From the NCBI RefSeq assembly GCF_004193775.1, contig NC_041006.1, forward strand, positions 25,534,388 through 25,598,387: a stretch of 64,000 bases of DNA, given 5' to 3'. Below the pieces are notes generated by a model. That model saw only the letters and a list, made by a program, of their open reading frames with translations. It made no database searches and was not told the DNA's origin. Shown in pieces: positions 1-10,670 of this stretch. The position numbers and the translations under genes are program-made. Origin of the DNA: Glycine soja (Eukaryota > Streptophyta > Magnoliopsida > Fabales > Fabaceae). Position 1 is the first letter of the stretch. Every line of letters starts with the position of its first letter.

Positions 1-25
1 CAACATTGAAGAGGACACCAAAGCA

Positions 26-649
26 GTGCATGATGGCTTCACCAACAAGATTTCTTTCCAGCACCATGACCAGAAAATTATTCATAAACCTCTATCCCTC
101 AGAGAAGTGTGTGATGACCAAATCAGAAGGAGAAAAAAAAGAGAACAAGAGAGAGACAATAGTGAGGCATCACAAAGGAATAGAAAAAGGAAGAGTGATA
201 CACTTGAGAGATGGAGTGATACACAAGAGAGAGAGAGTGATAATTCTAATCAGTTAACTATTTATGTTTCTCCCAGTGTTCAACCCTTATTGCAGGAATT
301 TAAAGATGTCTTCCCCAAGGAGATTCTTCATGGACTGCCACCTTCAAGAAGCATAGAACATCAAGTTGATCTCCTTCCAGAAGCTTCATTGCCTAACAGG
401 CCAACTTACAACAGCAAGCCCCAAGAGACTCAGCATAAGGATGCACAGGCCAAAGTTGAGTATGTGAAAAGATTGTATGACCAAGTGAAGGTGCAAATTG
501 CAAAGAAGAATGAAAGCTATGCCAAGCAAGCCAACAAGAAAAGGAAAGAAGTGCTACTTGAACCCGGTGATGATCATGGACATTTGAGGGCAAATGTTTT
601 CCAAGAAGGAGGGAATGATGAGAATCCTGAAACTGGCCAAATACAGGCT
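26..649 (+). pseudogene. Ty3/gypsy pol remnant, RT start fused to integrase end
   Basis: The reading frame carries two pieces of a Ty3/gypsy polyprotein with the middle missing. Around 260-420 it reads LLQEFKDVFPKEILHGLPP followed by IEHQVDLLPEASLPNRP, the conserved lead-in to reverse transcriptase. From about 430 it switches to AKVEYVKRLYDQVKVQIAKKN, typical of the region after the integrase core, and it ends with FQEGGNDENPE, a usual polyprotein tail. RT catalytic motifs, RNase H and the integrase core are absent, so an internal deletion of several kilobases is inferred. The frame is open, but no enzyme could be made. The 5' end of the element lies outside the window. The LTR-like copies downstream fit this being its 3' end. 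Confidence 0.75.
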
Positions 650-1013
650 AAAGGCCCGAGTGGAGAAGGATGAAGGCCCAGAGGCAGAGACATTATCAAG
701 ACTATTAATTTTTGTTGAAAGCCCAGATTAATTTGAAGGCCCATAATAAATATGTTCTATTTTTATTAATAATTTTTATTTATCATAATTTTGGCCCAAA
801 CTGTTTAGAAGGTCCATGTCTATTTTTATCTTTTTGTTCAGATACACTATAAGTATTGGTTTTTGTTTTCAATAAAAAAAAACTTTTGGCATTTTCATAA
901 AATTTGGTGAGAGCTTCTCTCTGGGTTCCTTGTTGAACCAATCTCAGACTTATCAAGGTAATCCTTGTGGCGTCATCCAAATCTTCGTAGCCTGTATCAA
1001 GCGATCTGCTCCT
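650..1013 (+). repeat. LTR-like copy 1 of the 5'-edge Ty3 element
   Basis: The block from AAAGGCCCGAGTGGAG to the GATCTGCTCCTAGT region is repeated at 1165-1562 with scattered substitutions. It holds poly-T tracts, the string TTTTTGTTCAGATACACTATAAG, and AATAAA followed by an A-run near 870. It directly follows a pol tail, as an LTR would. Relative to copy 2 it lacks a short segment between two GGCGTC repeats near 970. Exact LTR ends are not visible. Confidence 0.55.
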
Positions 1014-1164
1014 AGTGAGGATCATGTCATCAGTGATGAGGACACAACTAAGGACAAGGACCATGAAGCACTTGAAGGGCCCATGACCAGAGGCAGACTT
1101 AAACAGGTCCAACACGTCATAGAGACAAAGCTGGTCATTTGTATAGTTGCCATTGATTATGATT
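1014..1164 (+). pseudogene. Second pol C-terminal tail fragment
   Basis: Between the two LTR-like copies the plus strand encodes EGPMTRGRLKQVQHVIETK and then stops. The GPMTRxR string close to the stop is the usual end of Ty3/gypsy polyproteins in this group. Only about 50 codons remain. The order pol tail, LTR, pol tail, LTR suggests a tandem arrangement made by unequal recombination or repeated insertion, then deletion. Confidence 0.5.
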
Positions 1165-1562
1165 GAAGGCCCAAGTGGAGAAAGATGGAGGCCTAGAGGC
1201 AGAGGCACTACCAAGACTATTAATTGTTGCTGAAGGCCCAAATTAATTTAAAGGCCCAAGTTAAATATGTTTTTAGTTATAATTTTATTTATTGTAATTT
1301 TGGCCCAAACTGTTTAGAAGGCCCATGTATATTTTTATCTTTTTGTTCAGATACACTATAAGTATTGGTTTTTGTTTTCAATAAAGAAAATTTTGGCATT
1401 TGATAAAATTTGGTGAGAGTTACTCTTTGAGTTCCTTGTTGAACCAATCTCAAACTTATCAAGGTAATCCTTGTGGCGTCTACCCTGACTTATCTTCCTT
1501 CACTGGAAGTGGCGTCATCGAAATCTCCGTAGCCTGTATCGAACGATCCGCTCCTACTCAGG
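1165..1562 (+). repeat. LTR-like copy 2 of the 5'-edge Ty3 element
   Basis: This is a diverged second copy of 650-1013, starting GAAGGCCCAAGTGGAG. It is slightly longer because it keeps the segment around 1480-1515 that copy 1 lost. The shared landmark TTCAGATACACTATAAGTAT sits at about 1346. Confidence 0.55.
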
Positions 1563-1811
1563 TTCACATCACCTATACTCACCACTCCTTTTGCAAGCTA
1601 TCAACAGAAATGAGGCCCTTCCTCGAACACCAGTATTAGTGTTTGACCTTATTACCACGGCAACAAATCCAATGTCACAAGCCACCAATCGAGCCCAATG
1701 TAAAACTTCATCGCGGCTAGCAAACAACTATAACACAATTCAAAAAAGTTCTAACATCAATAAACATCTATGTAATATAATTGTTGTACCAACAACAAAT
1801 TAGACAAATAC
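1563..1811. other. Unassigned stretch beside MULE A
   Basis: No recognisable gene. It may include the truncated first intron of the MULE A transposase, which would start at 1811 on the minus strand. Confidence 0.3.
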
Positions 1812-1940
1812 CTGAGAAGTATTAAAGGCATCAGAGCAATCGACGTGTTCTACTTTCATGCCAGCACCTTCCTCATTTTCAACATTCATATCAACTTCTT
1901 TAGACATGATACTATCATACATTAGCTATTCTTCGTCCAT
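1812..1940 (-). pseudogene. MULE A transposase, exon 1 remnant
   Basis: The minus strand from an ATG at 1940 reads an acidic N-terminus (MDEE, then NVENEEGAGMKVEHVDC) ending SDAFNTSQ at a GT donor (1811). It aligns with exon 1 of MULE B at 5232-5387, whose end is DAFNTS plus a mutated last codon. Here the last codon is still CAG, which shows the MULE B exon ended in Gln originally. The fourth-to-fifth codon is a TAG stop, so this copy is dead. No further exons are present. Confidence 0.6.
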
Positions 1941-2464
1941 CTTAATAAAACATTTAACAAATTCAATAAAAAAAAATACAACTTCAAAAAATTATACATA
2001 TAGCTCTATAAAAAAATAAAATAAAAATGTATTGTACATCATATAACCACAGACTACATTTTTACTACATATATTCATTAAAATATCATATAAATCTAAT
2101 AAATACATCATTCTATAAAATACCAATTTTTTTTTAATTATTAATCATTGTAATAAACATTACAATACGTAATTCAGTTAAACATGTAAATACATAATTC
2201 AGTTAAATGTATACACAAAATTGTTTAATATTACTTTTACCAATCAAATTACTAAATTATTTTCAATTAATTTTTAAGCAATCTAATATTACTTTTACCA
2301 ATCTAATTACTAAATACAATTTTTCATATCACTATAAAATAATATCACCAAATCAAAATTTCTAAATTTGCTAAAACTATTACAAAAAAAAGTACACTAC
2401 AAAATAAATTAAATATAATTCACAAAATTTTAATATCAATTTTTTAAAAAAATTAAACCCTACG

Positions 2465-2715
2465 AATTGGCCATTCGTATGGTTCGACAATCTGTATGGT
2501 TCATACGGATTGACAATCTGTATGACCCATACAGATTGTGGATCTATATGGCCCATACGGATTGCATTGCAGATCCGTATGGCCCATACGGATTACGGAT
2601 CCGTATGGCTATATGGATTGCGGATCCGTATGGCTATATGGATTGACAATCCTTATGGGTCATACGGATCGCAAATCCGTATGAACCATACGGATTGTCA
2701 ATCCGTATGTTTCTA
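2465..2715. repeat. Array of ~23-bp palindromes (CATACGGATTGnCAATCCGTATG), MULE A
   Basis: About eight imperfect units of an inverted repeat with arms CATACGGATTG and CAATCCGTATG follow one another with short spacers. The same units occur at 4468-4575 and 56940-57065, always some 200-400 bp inside a MULE end. Translations through this array give repeated SVWxIRIVNPYG-type strings that are artefacts. Confidence 0.8.
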
Positions 2716-2905
2716 AAAAATTTTCACGTACCTCGTCTTCACTGGCGACAAATAACGACCCAACTTCATCGTATACTCCTCAACAACGCACGTATACCAT
2801 CGGAGACCAAACACGCTTCGAAAACAATCCTAACAAAAGCAACTTACACTAAGGGAGTGAGATTTTGCGAAAAAATAAAGGCGATGCAGAAATGAAAAAT
2901 GGGTG

Positions 2906-2995
2906 TTGTTATAAGGGTATTTTCGGCATTAATGAAAACTGCTGGGTGTCCCAGCAAAATTTTGGGTGCTCCAAGTAGTTGCCAAGATATTTTTT
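2906..2995. repeat. Terminal inverted repeat-like end of MULE A
   Basis: The segment contains AAGGGTATTTTCGGCATTAA followed by CTGGGTGTCCCAGCAAAATT. In reverse complement it resembles 4325-4400 of MULE B (CACCCAG ... CCCGAAATACCCCTG). This supports an inverted end-sequence shared by two MULEs. I cannot place the exact terminus or a 9-bp target duplication. Confidence 0.5.
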
Positions 2996-4249
2996 GAAGG
3001 CCCAAATTTTGCCCAACTATAAGTCTAGCATGACTTACCACGGTAGAGGTAAAAATATGCATGTTAGGTCATATAAGAATTCATTTTTACTTATTTATAT
3101 GATATAAACATATTTTAATATTTAATATAAAATTTATGAACATTTGTTTAAAATTATGTTTTAAAATAAGCCATTTAAATAAGACAAACTTAATTCTTTA
3201 TGTAAATCAACATGTTTAGTATTTGAAAAGACATAAATGTAAGTTTTAATGTATTATAATAAATTTAATTTAATAATAATTTTAACAATGAAATTTTATT
3301 TTGGATTTTTAAATAAGTCAGTCTGTTTATCTCCAAAAAAAAAAGTTGATCTGTTGGGCCTAAAAGACTTTTGAATGACCTAGAGTCTAGTGTGTTTAAC
3401 TAAATATGCTTTAGAAAAAGTCTTAGCTTGATTTATTTCCTGAAAAGTATGGTCTAGTCTAAGTTCTTGTCGAGCAACTTGGCCTATTTTCACCCCTAAA
3501 TAACATAGCACCATGTTTGTTACTTTTTAATTCCTATTTTCGCTCTATCTTTATTATTATTTAAGTCCTGTTTTTGAACCTCCATCTTCATTCGTATTTG
3601 TTATTCTTTAAAACCTTGTTTATGTAATATTGCATTTTCCACAAAAGTTTATTTGCCATTTTCCTTCACATAACACTATGTTTCAAGGTACTCCATGGTT
3701 GACTTCATCTATTATATAACATACATGAAAATAAGAGTAACAATAATCACAAATCAAAGTTGTTGACACACCATTAGGTGTCCGTCCATTAGGAATTTCA
3801 TATATGCATTATCTATGTCTTAAAATTTAGTACCGAAATAAGTATTGTCCAACAATTAGTGATTAGAAATTACTGCTGCCATTCAAGGAAGATACGTTTA
3901 ATATTTCATATTTGTATAGACTATATCAATTATGAAAAGTAGTTTTTAGAACTGTGTATTTTGTTAAAAATAGTTTCGTAAATTACATCCAAAATTGATA
4001 TATGCTATTCTAAAAATTAATTTCTAAAATTATGTTTTAACAAAATACACATAATTCTAGAAACTTCTTTCTGGGATTGATATATGTTGTCCTATAAAGT
4101 AGTTTTCATAACTATGTGTATTTTGTTGAAATGTAGTTCTAGAAATTACTTTCCAGAATTGATATGTGTTATTCTTAAAATTATTTTTTGGAGCTATCTT
4201 TTAATGAATAAAGGGTATAAATGACAATAAATAATATAGAGAAGAAAAA
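2996..4249. other. AT-rich DNA between the two MULEs
   Basis: No gene is seen. Between about 3945 and 4190 an imperfect repeat recurs, built around ATTGATATATGCTATTCT and TGTGTATTTTGTT, partly inverted. This may be a decayed MITE or a local duplication. Confidence 0.35.
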
Positions 4250-4400
4250 TAGTGCACATAGCAAAAATTGGGTGTAAATAGCAAATGTCAAATAAACAAC
4301 CCATGATTTGTGGGTTAAGAGGGTTTTTTGTTTTCTGCACCCAGTATTCTTCTTGTGCATCAAGCATGTTTTCAAAATTCCCGAAATACCCCTGATTACT
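4250..4400. repeat. Left terminal inverted repeat-like region of MULE B
   Basis: It contains AAATTGGGTGTAAATAGC, CTGCACCCAGTATTC and AATTCCCGAAATACCCCTG. The last two match the reverse complement of the MULE A end at about 2915-2965. The match to its own right end near 57330 is weak (CTTCTTGTGCATC against CTTCGTGCACC). Confidence 0.45.
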
Positions 4401-4467
4401 TCTTCCTTTTGCCTTCTTTGGTCATTCATTTTGTTGCTTTCTTCGCATTCATTCATTCTCCATAAAA

Positions 4468-4575
4468 ACCTTACGGATTGTCAATCCATATGGTTCTCAC
4501 GGATTGACAATACGTAAATAACATACGGATTATCAATTTGTAAGTTACTTACGAACTGGTAATCCGTAAGTTCTA
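4468..4575. repeat. Palindrome units at the left end of MULE B
   Basis: About three diverged units of the CGGATTGnCAATCCGTAT inverted repeat: TTACGGATTGTCAATCCATAT, then GATTGACAATACGTAA, then a version ending AATCCGTAAG. They sit between the terminal repeat and the AT-rich leader of the transposase gene (4576-5231), which holds nothing else I recognise. Confidence 0.65.
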
Positions 4576-5231
4576 TTTTTTTAACTTTTTTTAAAAATTT
4601 GTTTTATTGCTTTTTTAAAACTAATTAGTATTATTATTTAAAATATTTTTAAATACATATAGTTTCATAATTGATTCATACCTTTTAGTTTTTATAGTTT
4701 GAAAGTAGTATTTATTTTAAAATAATTTAGATTTTTATTTTATTTTAGTCGCTTATTTTAAATTTGTTTTTTTAGTCCTTATAATTTTATGAATTACAAT
4801 TAAGTAAAAAAATATTAGAAACATGTTCGTAAGTAATTTATCACAATATAATTTGTAATAAAAAAGAGTTAATATTTATAACTAATTTGTAGGTAATTAC
4901 TTATGTATATATTTTTTTGTAGCAAGGAGTAAAAGGTAAGTCCCTAAAAGAGTTGATAATTTGTTTGGTAGCTAATACTCGACAAGTATTTAAACATTTA
5001 TAATATTTGCGTAAATATTATTAAGTTGACTACTTTATGGAAGTCTAAAAATAATTATATTGTGTCATATATTAGTTTATGGATGTCTAAATTTTAATAT
5101 ATATGGTTATCAATTTTAATGTATTATATTAATAATGTAATAAAAAAATTTAAAAATTGTGTGGTAGTATATGTATGGTGTGGTTAGGGGTTGTTTGTTT
5201 GTCATTGAATTTTTCTCAATGTTTTGTTAAG

Positions 5232-8175
5232 ATGGATGAAGATCAGTGGATGCATGACAACATAATGTTTGAAAAAGTTTATATGAATGAAGAAAATGAA
5301 GAGGAACCCAGTGTGAATGGAGAAACTGGAGAGGAACCTAGTGTGCATCAAAACGTTGATTGTTTTGATGCCTTCAATACTTCTTAGGTATTAATATAAT
5401 TTTTTGTTGTTAAAGTAAATAAATTTCCTTTGAAGACTAAACATGTATGGATTGCATTGTAGATGTTTGCTACCCATGATGATGTTTTGCATTGGGCTCG
5501 ATCTATTGCTTATGATTTTTGTTTTATGGCAATGATTATGAGGTTAGACACAAATACTAGTATTAGAGGAAGGAACTCATTTATTTTAATTGGTTGTGAA
5601 AGGAGTAATCAGTATAGGGCTAGGAAGAAAGATTTAGTACGAACAGTTACTGACAATAGAAAATGTGGGTGTCCCTTTAAGCTGCATGTGAAACTAGTGG
5701 TGGGAGGTGAAGGATGGATGATGAAGTTAATGTGTGTCACAATCATGAATTGGCTAAGTCATTAGTTCGACATCCATATGTTGGTCGACTAACTATGGAT
5801 GAGAAGATTATTATTATTGATATGACAAAATCAATGGTAAAACCAAGAAATATTCTTCTAACATTGAAGGGACACAATGCCAATATTTATACAGTAATAC
5901 TAAAATGCAACAACTAATGAAGCTTCTTGAATGAGATCAATATATTCATTGGCATAGATTGAAGGATGAAGATGTTGTATGTGATATATTTTGGAGTCAT
6001 CCTGATACAACCAAACTATCCAATGTTTGTAATTTGGTATTTCTCTTAGATAATACCTATAAAACAAACAAGTACAAGTTGTCGTTACTTGACATTGTTG
6101 GTGTGACACCAACAGGAATGACATTTTCTACTACTTTTGCCTATTTGGAGGGAGAAACTCTCAATAATGTTGTTTGGGCTCTAAAATGGTTTCGAGGTAT
6201 TTTTCTGAGACGTGATGCACTCCCTGGAGTTATTATTACCGACAAAGATCTAACATTGATGAATGCATTGAAAAGTGTTTTCCCTGAGTCTACCAATTTG
6301 TTGTGTCAATTTCACATTGATAAGAATGTGAAGGCAAAATGTAAAATCCTAGTTGCTCAAAAAAATACATGGGATTATATCATGGAAGCTTGAGGAAGTC
6401 TGGTGGATTGTCCTTTTGAGCAAGAGTTTGATGATTGCCTTATGAAGTTTGAAATTGCTTGCTCACCATGACTAATGTTTGTTGACTATGTGAAGCAAAC
6501 ATGGTTGATTCCCCATAAAGAAAGATTTGTTAAAGCCTGGATGAATAAGATGATGCATTTAGGAAATACAACAACTAGCAAGTATGAAAATTGTAAATAT
6601 TTTGGTGTTAGGATTTAGGGTCTAATGGATAAAAATAATTTTTTTTGTTTACTTGTTTGTGTATTTCAAATGCAGGGTTGAGTGTGCGCATTGGACTTTG
6701 AAGAGACTACTACAAAATAGCCTTGGAGACCTATGTAGTGTTTGGGAATTCATGAACAACATGATGGTACTGCAACACACCGAAATTAAGGCATCTTTTG
6801 AGACAAGTACACATGTGATTGGACATGTTTTTAAAGTTACCTTATACAAGAAACTACTTGGCATGGTATTGAGGTATGCTTTAAAGCAGATTGTTGCTGA
6901 GTTTAAGCGTGTAAGTTATGCTGGTATTGCCAGTTCTCGTTGTGGATGTGTAATGAGAACTACTCACGGTCTTCCTTCTGCATGCGAGTTAGCTAGATAT
7001 GTTGTTTGTAGCATACCCCTCAGTGTAATCCATATGTTTTGGCGGAGGCTAAGTTTTTCAGACCAAGGGTTATCTAAACCCGAAGTCAACATAACTGAAG
7101 AGATGTAAATCATATCCAAGCGATTTCAAGAGCTTGATGTTTGTGGCAAAGTTACTCTAAAGAGTAAACTTCGGGAAATTTCCTACCCTGATCTAAACTC
7201 TATGTGTGCTCGTCCAGAAAAGGTCAAAACAAAAGGTGCTCAAAAGAAACCGATGACCAAACATCAAAGATCAATAAAGTATGATCTGTCTTATTGGGAG
7301 TAAGTTGATGCATTACATTTTGTGCAAAATAGTAATTCTTCAGTCAAACGTAGTGCATCATCTTCTGAGCAAGCAAAACCAAGAAGGACCATGCCCATGT
7401 TGGATCAATTCCATCCATGCATTCATGATTCTATTGAAAACATTGTCAATGTCAAAGCTGATGGTAATTGTGGATATTGAGCAATTGATGCCTTATTAGG
7501 TATGGGTGAAGATTCATGATCTTTGGTTCGCAACCATTTGCTTAAAGAACTTGCAAAATGGTCTGATGAGTATATCAACCTGCTTGGTGGTATAGACAGA
7601 TTTGAGGAATTAAAGCGGTCCCTACTTGTTGATGGATTATCCATGGTATATAAGTTTTTTGTTACATTTTGATGGATTAATTTTGCCTTAAATAAATGTA
7701 ATTAAAATTGTTACATGCAGGTTACCATGAATAAGTGGATGAATATAACCGACATGGGATATGTGATTGCATCATAGTATAATGTCATCCTTGTTTCTCT
7801 TTCTCTCCAACAAAGCATGACGTTTTTTCTTCTTAGAAGTCAACCACCAAGAGATTGTTTTGTACATTACCTTATATGTATCGATCATGTGTATGACAAT
7901 CATTTTGTTTAGGTAAAAGCATGATCATCCTAATTGTGTAGGGTTTATGTAATAAAATATGTTTTGATAATTTGAATGTGTATGACCCTATGTAATAGGT
8001 ATTTCTAAGAGACTGTTGTCCTTTACTGTCAGTAGCTTTGTTATGGTATACATATTGTCATTATCAAGCAAAGCAGTTGCCTACGCCATATATTAGTAGA
8101 ATGTAGCAATATACAAATTTGACAAGGTTGAAAACAAACTTTGTTCATTTAGGGGAAGATTGAACATTTAGTTAC
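5232..8175 (+). pseudogene. MULE transposase (FAR1/FRS type) with OTU-like C-terminus
   Basis: This is a multi-exon MuDR/FAR1-family transposase. Exon 1 starts at ATG 5232 and ends at 5387, with its last codon mutated to TAG. Exon 2 begins at 5463 with a zinc-binding N-domain (CGCPFKL, then CHNHELAKS). The transposase core carries LLDNTYKTN and GVIITDKDLTLMNA, which hold two of the acidic catalytic positions. An intron lies at about 6578-6675. Then come HWTLKRLLQNS and a SWIM-like finger near 6940 (RCGC ... CEL). The tail from about 7447 reads VNVKADGNCGY, the Asp/Cys site of an OTU cysteine protease, with the candidate His in VYDNHFV near 7895. There is a frameshift near 5728, a deletion near 5885 and many stops (for example 6391, 7108, 7477), so it is dead. 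It converges with the MAIN-like gene. Confidence 0.8.
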
Positions 8176-8349
8176 TGTTAAGCCAATAGTTGTAACATAC
8201 TTATGGGGTTGTTATGTAATATTATAATTAACGCGTGTTTCATTAGATGTTCATATAATTATTTATTTTACTTAATTATCGATTTTTTAAATAATCATAT
8301 TAGAAAGAAAAAAAATAAAACATCAAACAGTATATAATTATTTATGTGT

Positions 8350-8500
8350 TAGTGTTTTTATTTAGGGTTATTCGACTAATTGAATTGAATTAGGGTTTAC
8401 GATTATTTGACTAATTAAATTTAATTAGGGTTTATAGTTATTTGACTAATTAGGGATTAGGGATATTTGACTAATTAGGGTTAATTTTGGTTTAACATAA
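8350..8500. repeat. Short tandem repeats with TTAGGGTTTA/ATTTGACTAATT
   Basis: About four units of roughly 30 bp, each carrying TTAGGG or TTAGGGTTTA plus TTTGACTAAT, lie between the two convergent pseudogenes. The spacing and the intervening sequence argue against a telomere insertion. The rest of 8176-8646 holds nothing recognisable. Confidence 0.6.
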
Positions 8501-8646
8501 TAATGTAATTAGGTCATTAATTTAATGTCCACATACTACATAAACGATAATAAATAAAAACCTTATCAAACAACACTAAATAATAAACATTGTCTAGTCA
8601 TATTGCATACATAATTCATATGAAACCTAAAAAAATCCTAAGAATC

Positions 8647-10670
8647 TTCATGCATCTGGCATACGTCGCCTTCGTCTCGATCGAACATATATATTCCTTT
8701 GCGCAATCACACCTCTGGCAATCCTTAGGCACTCCTCGGTCATAATGTATGCTTCTATTCCTTTAGTGACTACCCTCAAGTTGATTAAGCGTTCCAACCT
8801 TTCTGCTATTGCTTGGCAAGCCTCCCATGACATTGACAACGAGGTAAAAAGTAAACACTTAATGCATGACACATAAAATGACTAACAGTGAGAATCCAAA
8901 AATATTATACCAGTGCATGTCGAGGCATGTCTACATCAGTAGGTGCAACTGCAGGTGGTTCTACCATAGCCGCTACGACAACCGGCTACTGAGGAGGATC
9001 TGGTTCAATAAACGTATCATCGTGCACCACAGGTGGATGTCTAGGAGGATCCCCAGGTTGTGTCAGACTCATGAAGGGATGAGATATGAAGTAGAACCAC
9101 TTGATGTAGTCTGTTGTACACTGTCCAGGAGCAACACAAATCTGACCCACCAGTGCAAGGTATTCAAAAAACTGAATCCATCTATCATCAATATCCTCTA
9201 TAGATAAAGATTGAGCAGCATGGTGTGGAGGAATGGTCTGCACATAACCAAACTATTGTACAACCCTCTCTAGTCGGTGTATGACAATAGATTGACCATA
9301 TCTGATATGTCCAGAAAATAATGAGATCAGCTCGAATTCTGTAAATGCACAGTGATCACTATAAGAAATCCAGCACACAATATCAAACGTCAATCTATCC
9401 AATCGCTTATGATACATCGACGCTGGTAATGTCTTCCCAGATTTCCAACGGCAAACACGTGGTTTCCTCTCATGATAATCTTCAGTAGCAATAAAAGAAA
9501 CAATAGTAGGAAAATGCTCGTAGATCCAACACTGCGTATATATAAAAACAAAAAAAAATCAAAATAATACTCAATATAAAGTACAAAACTAAAAATTAAA
9601 TTTAAAATAAATTATAAATGCCTGTAAAAGTGTAATTTATCCTGCAAGTAGCCTAACACTTCTCCTTGATGCATCATTCAAATTCCCATACATATGGACT
9701 AGTGCAGTAGCTCCCCATGTGTAGCTTTCAGTTTTGCTGAGGTCACGAAATACATCCAAGAATACCACATGCACATGTGTGGCACTCTTGTTAGCAAAGA
9801 CTGTGCAACCTACCAGATGCAAAAGATATGCTTGAGTTGTTACAGTCCACTATCCTGCATCACATTTGCTACGATAAATGTCTCGCAGCCAGGATAGCCG
9901 AACATATGCCCCATGGCATTGCAATGTCTTAGCTCATGCTTCTTTTGAACTTACTTCAAGCAAGTCAACTAACAAGTCCACGACTTGGTCTACATGAAGA
10001 GCCTCAAAGCTATAGAAGGCGCCTATAATGGGCAGATGTAGCAACAATGCCACATCATCCAGGGTGATAGTGACCTCTCCTACTGAAAGATGGAAACTAC
10101 TAGTTTCCTTATGCCACCTCTCCGCAAAAGCATATATAACTCCCCTATCACCAGTGTCCAAGGAACATGCTATCAGAGGACTTAATCATGTGGCAACCAC
10201 CAAGCCTTCAATCTCTGGAGCAGGCCTGCCAATTTTCTCTATGGGAGGACAACTTCCATGGGAAGACAACTTCAACACAGGACGTTCCTGAAAATAAAAA
10301 TTTAAATCATTTTAACTTGAATAAAAAATAGTTATGAAAATATGATTTATTTTAAAAAATAAATACCTTTCCATTCCAAACTGTGACTACAACATGATGA
10401 ACATAGTCCATGAAAACTGATGTAACGTGGGGCCCACCTGGAAAACCCTCGACATCTACAACTACATCATCAGCAATTGCCTCCTAAGGCTGTTCATGGA
10501 CCTCGTCATCTACATGATCCACATGCTCAACATCCTCAATAATAGGTGCAGCTGCCTGTTGCTTACATGCAGATGTTGTCAGCCTTCACCACTGAGGGGC
10601 TTCATCCGCATCACCACTAACTTTTGTTCCTAAGGCTCTTCCTATAACCCTGCCTAAAGCCCAACATAAT
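8647..10670 (-). pseudogene. Plant mobile domain (MAIN-like) protein, main body
   Basis: Plant mobile domain proteins include Arabidopsis MAIN/MAIL1, and relatives are carried by transposons. The minus strand encodes VDVEGFPGGPH near 10440, then LDTGDRGVIYAFAERWH, then the hallmark GEVTITLDDVALLLHLP near 10050-10090. HLVGCTVFANKSATHVHVVF follows at about 9770, then WIYEHFPT, IDDRWIQFFEYL and FISHPFMSLTQPGDPPRHP (9060-9170). The basic end RSRRRRRMPDA stops at 8648. Exons end at 10367 (GT donor) and resume at 10287 (AG acceptor). A later intron near 9615-9535 would need a GC donor. Stops (for example near 9254) and frame breaks make it a pseudogene. Codons 1-6 are at 56127-56111, beyond Ogre I. 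Confidence 0.8.
10666..10670. repeat. Target site duplication of Ogre I (ATAAT)
   Basis: ATAAT at 10666-10670 is repeated at 56106-56110, directly flanking the outer ends TGTTAGACCC and TTACGACA of Ogre I. A 5-bp duplication is usual for Ty3 integrases. Confidence 0.9.

Larger units (their letters stand above)
1812..2995 (-). mobile_element. MULE A, truncated Mutator-like element (5' end)
   Basis: This is the transposase-proximal end of a Mutator-like element read on the minus strand. From right to left it has a terminal-repeat-like segment near 2906-2995, a palindrome array at 2465-2715, AT-rich upstream DNA (1941-2464), and the first transposase exon. The same order occurs in the opposite orientation at the left end of MULE B (4250-5387). 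The rest of the transposase is missing, cut off at or just beyond the first intron by the Ty3 remnants to the left. Confidence 0.6.

Noticed and set aside
2510..2716. Small ORF with repeated CGSIW/RIALQIRMAHTDYG strings
   Set aside because: It is the translated palindrome array, with no start context or homologue beyond the repeat.
8350..8500. Interstitial telomere repeat
   Set aside because: TTAGGGTTTA occurs once per ~30-bp unit with other sequence between. It is not a run of TTTAGGG.
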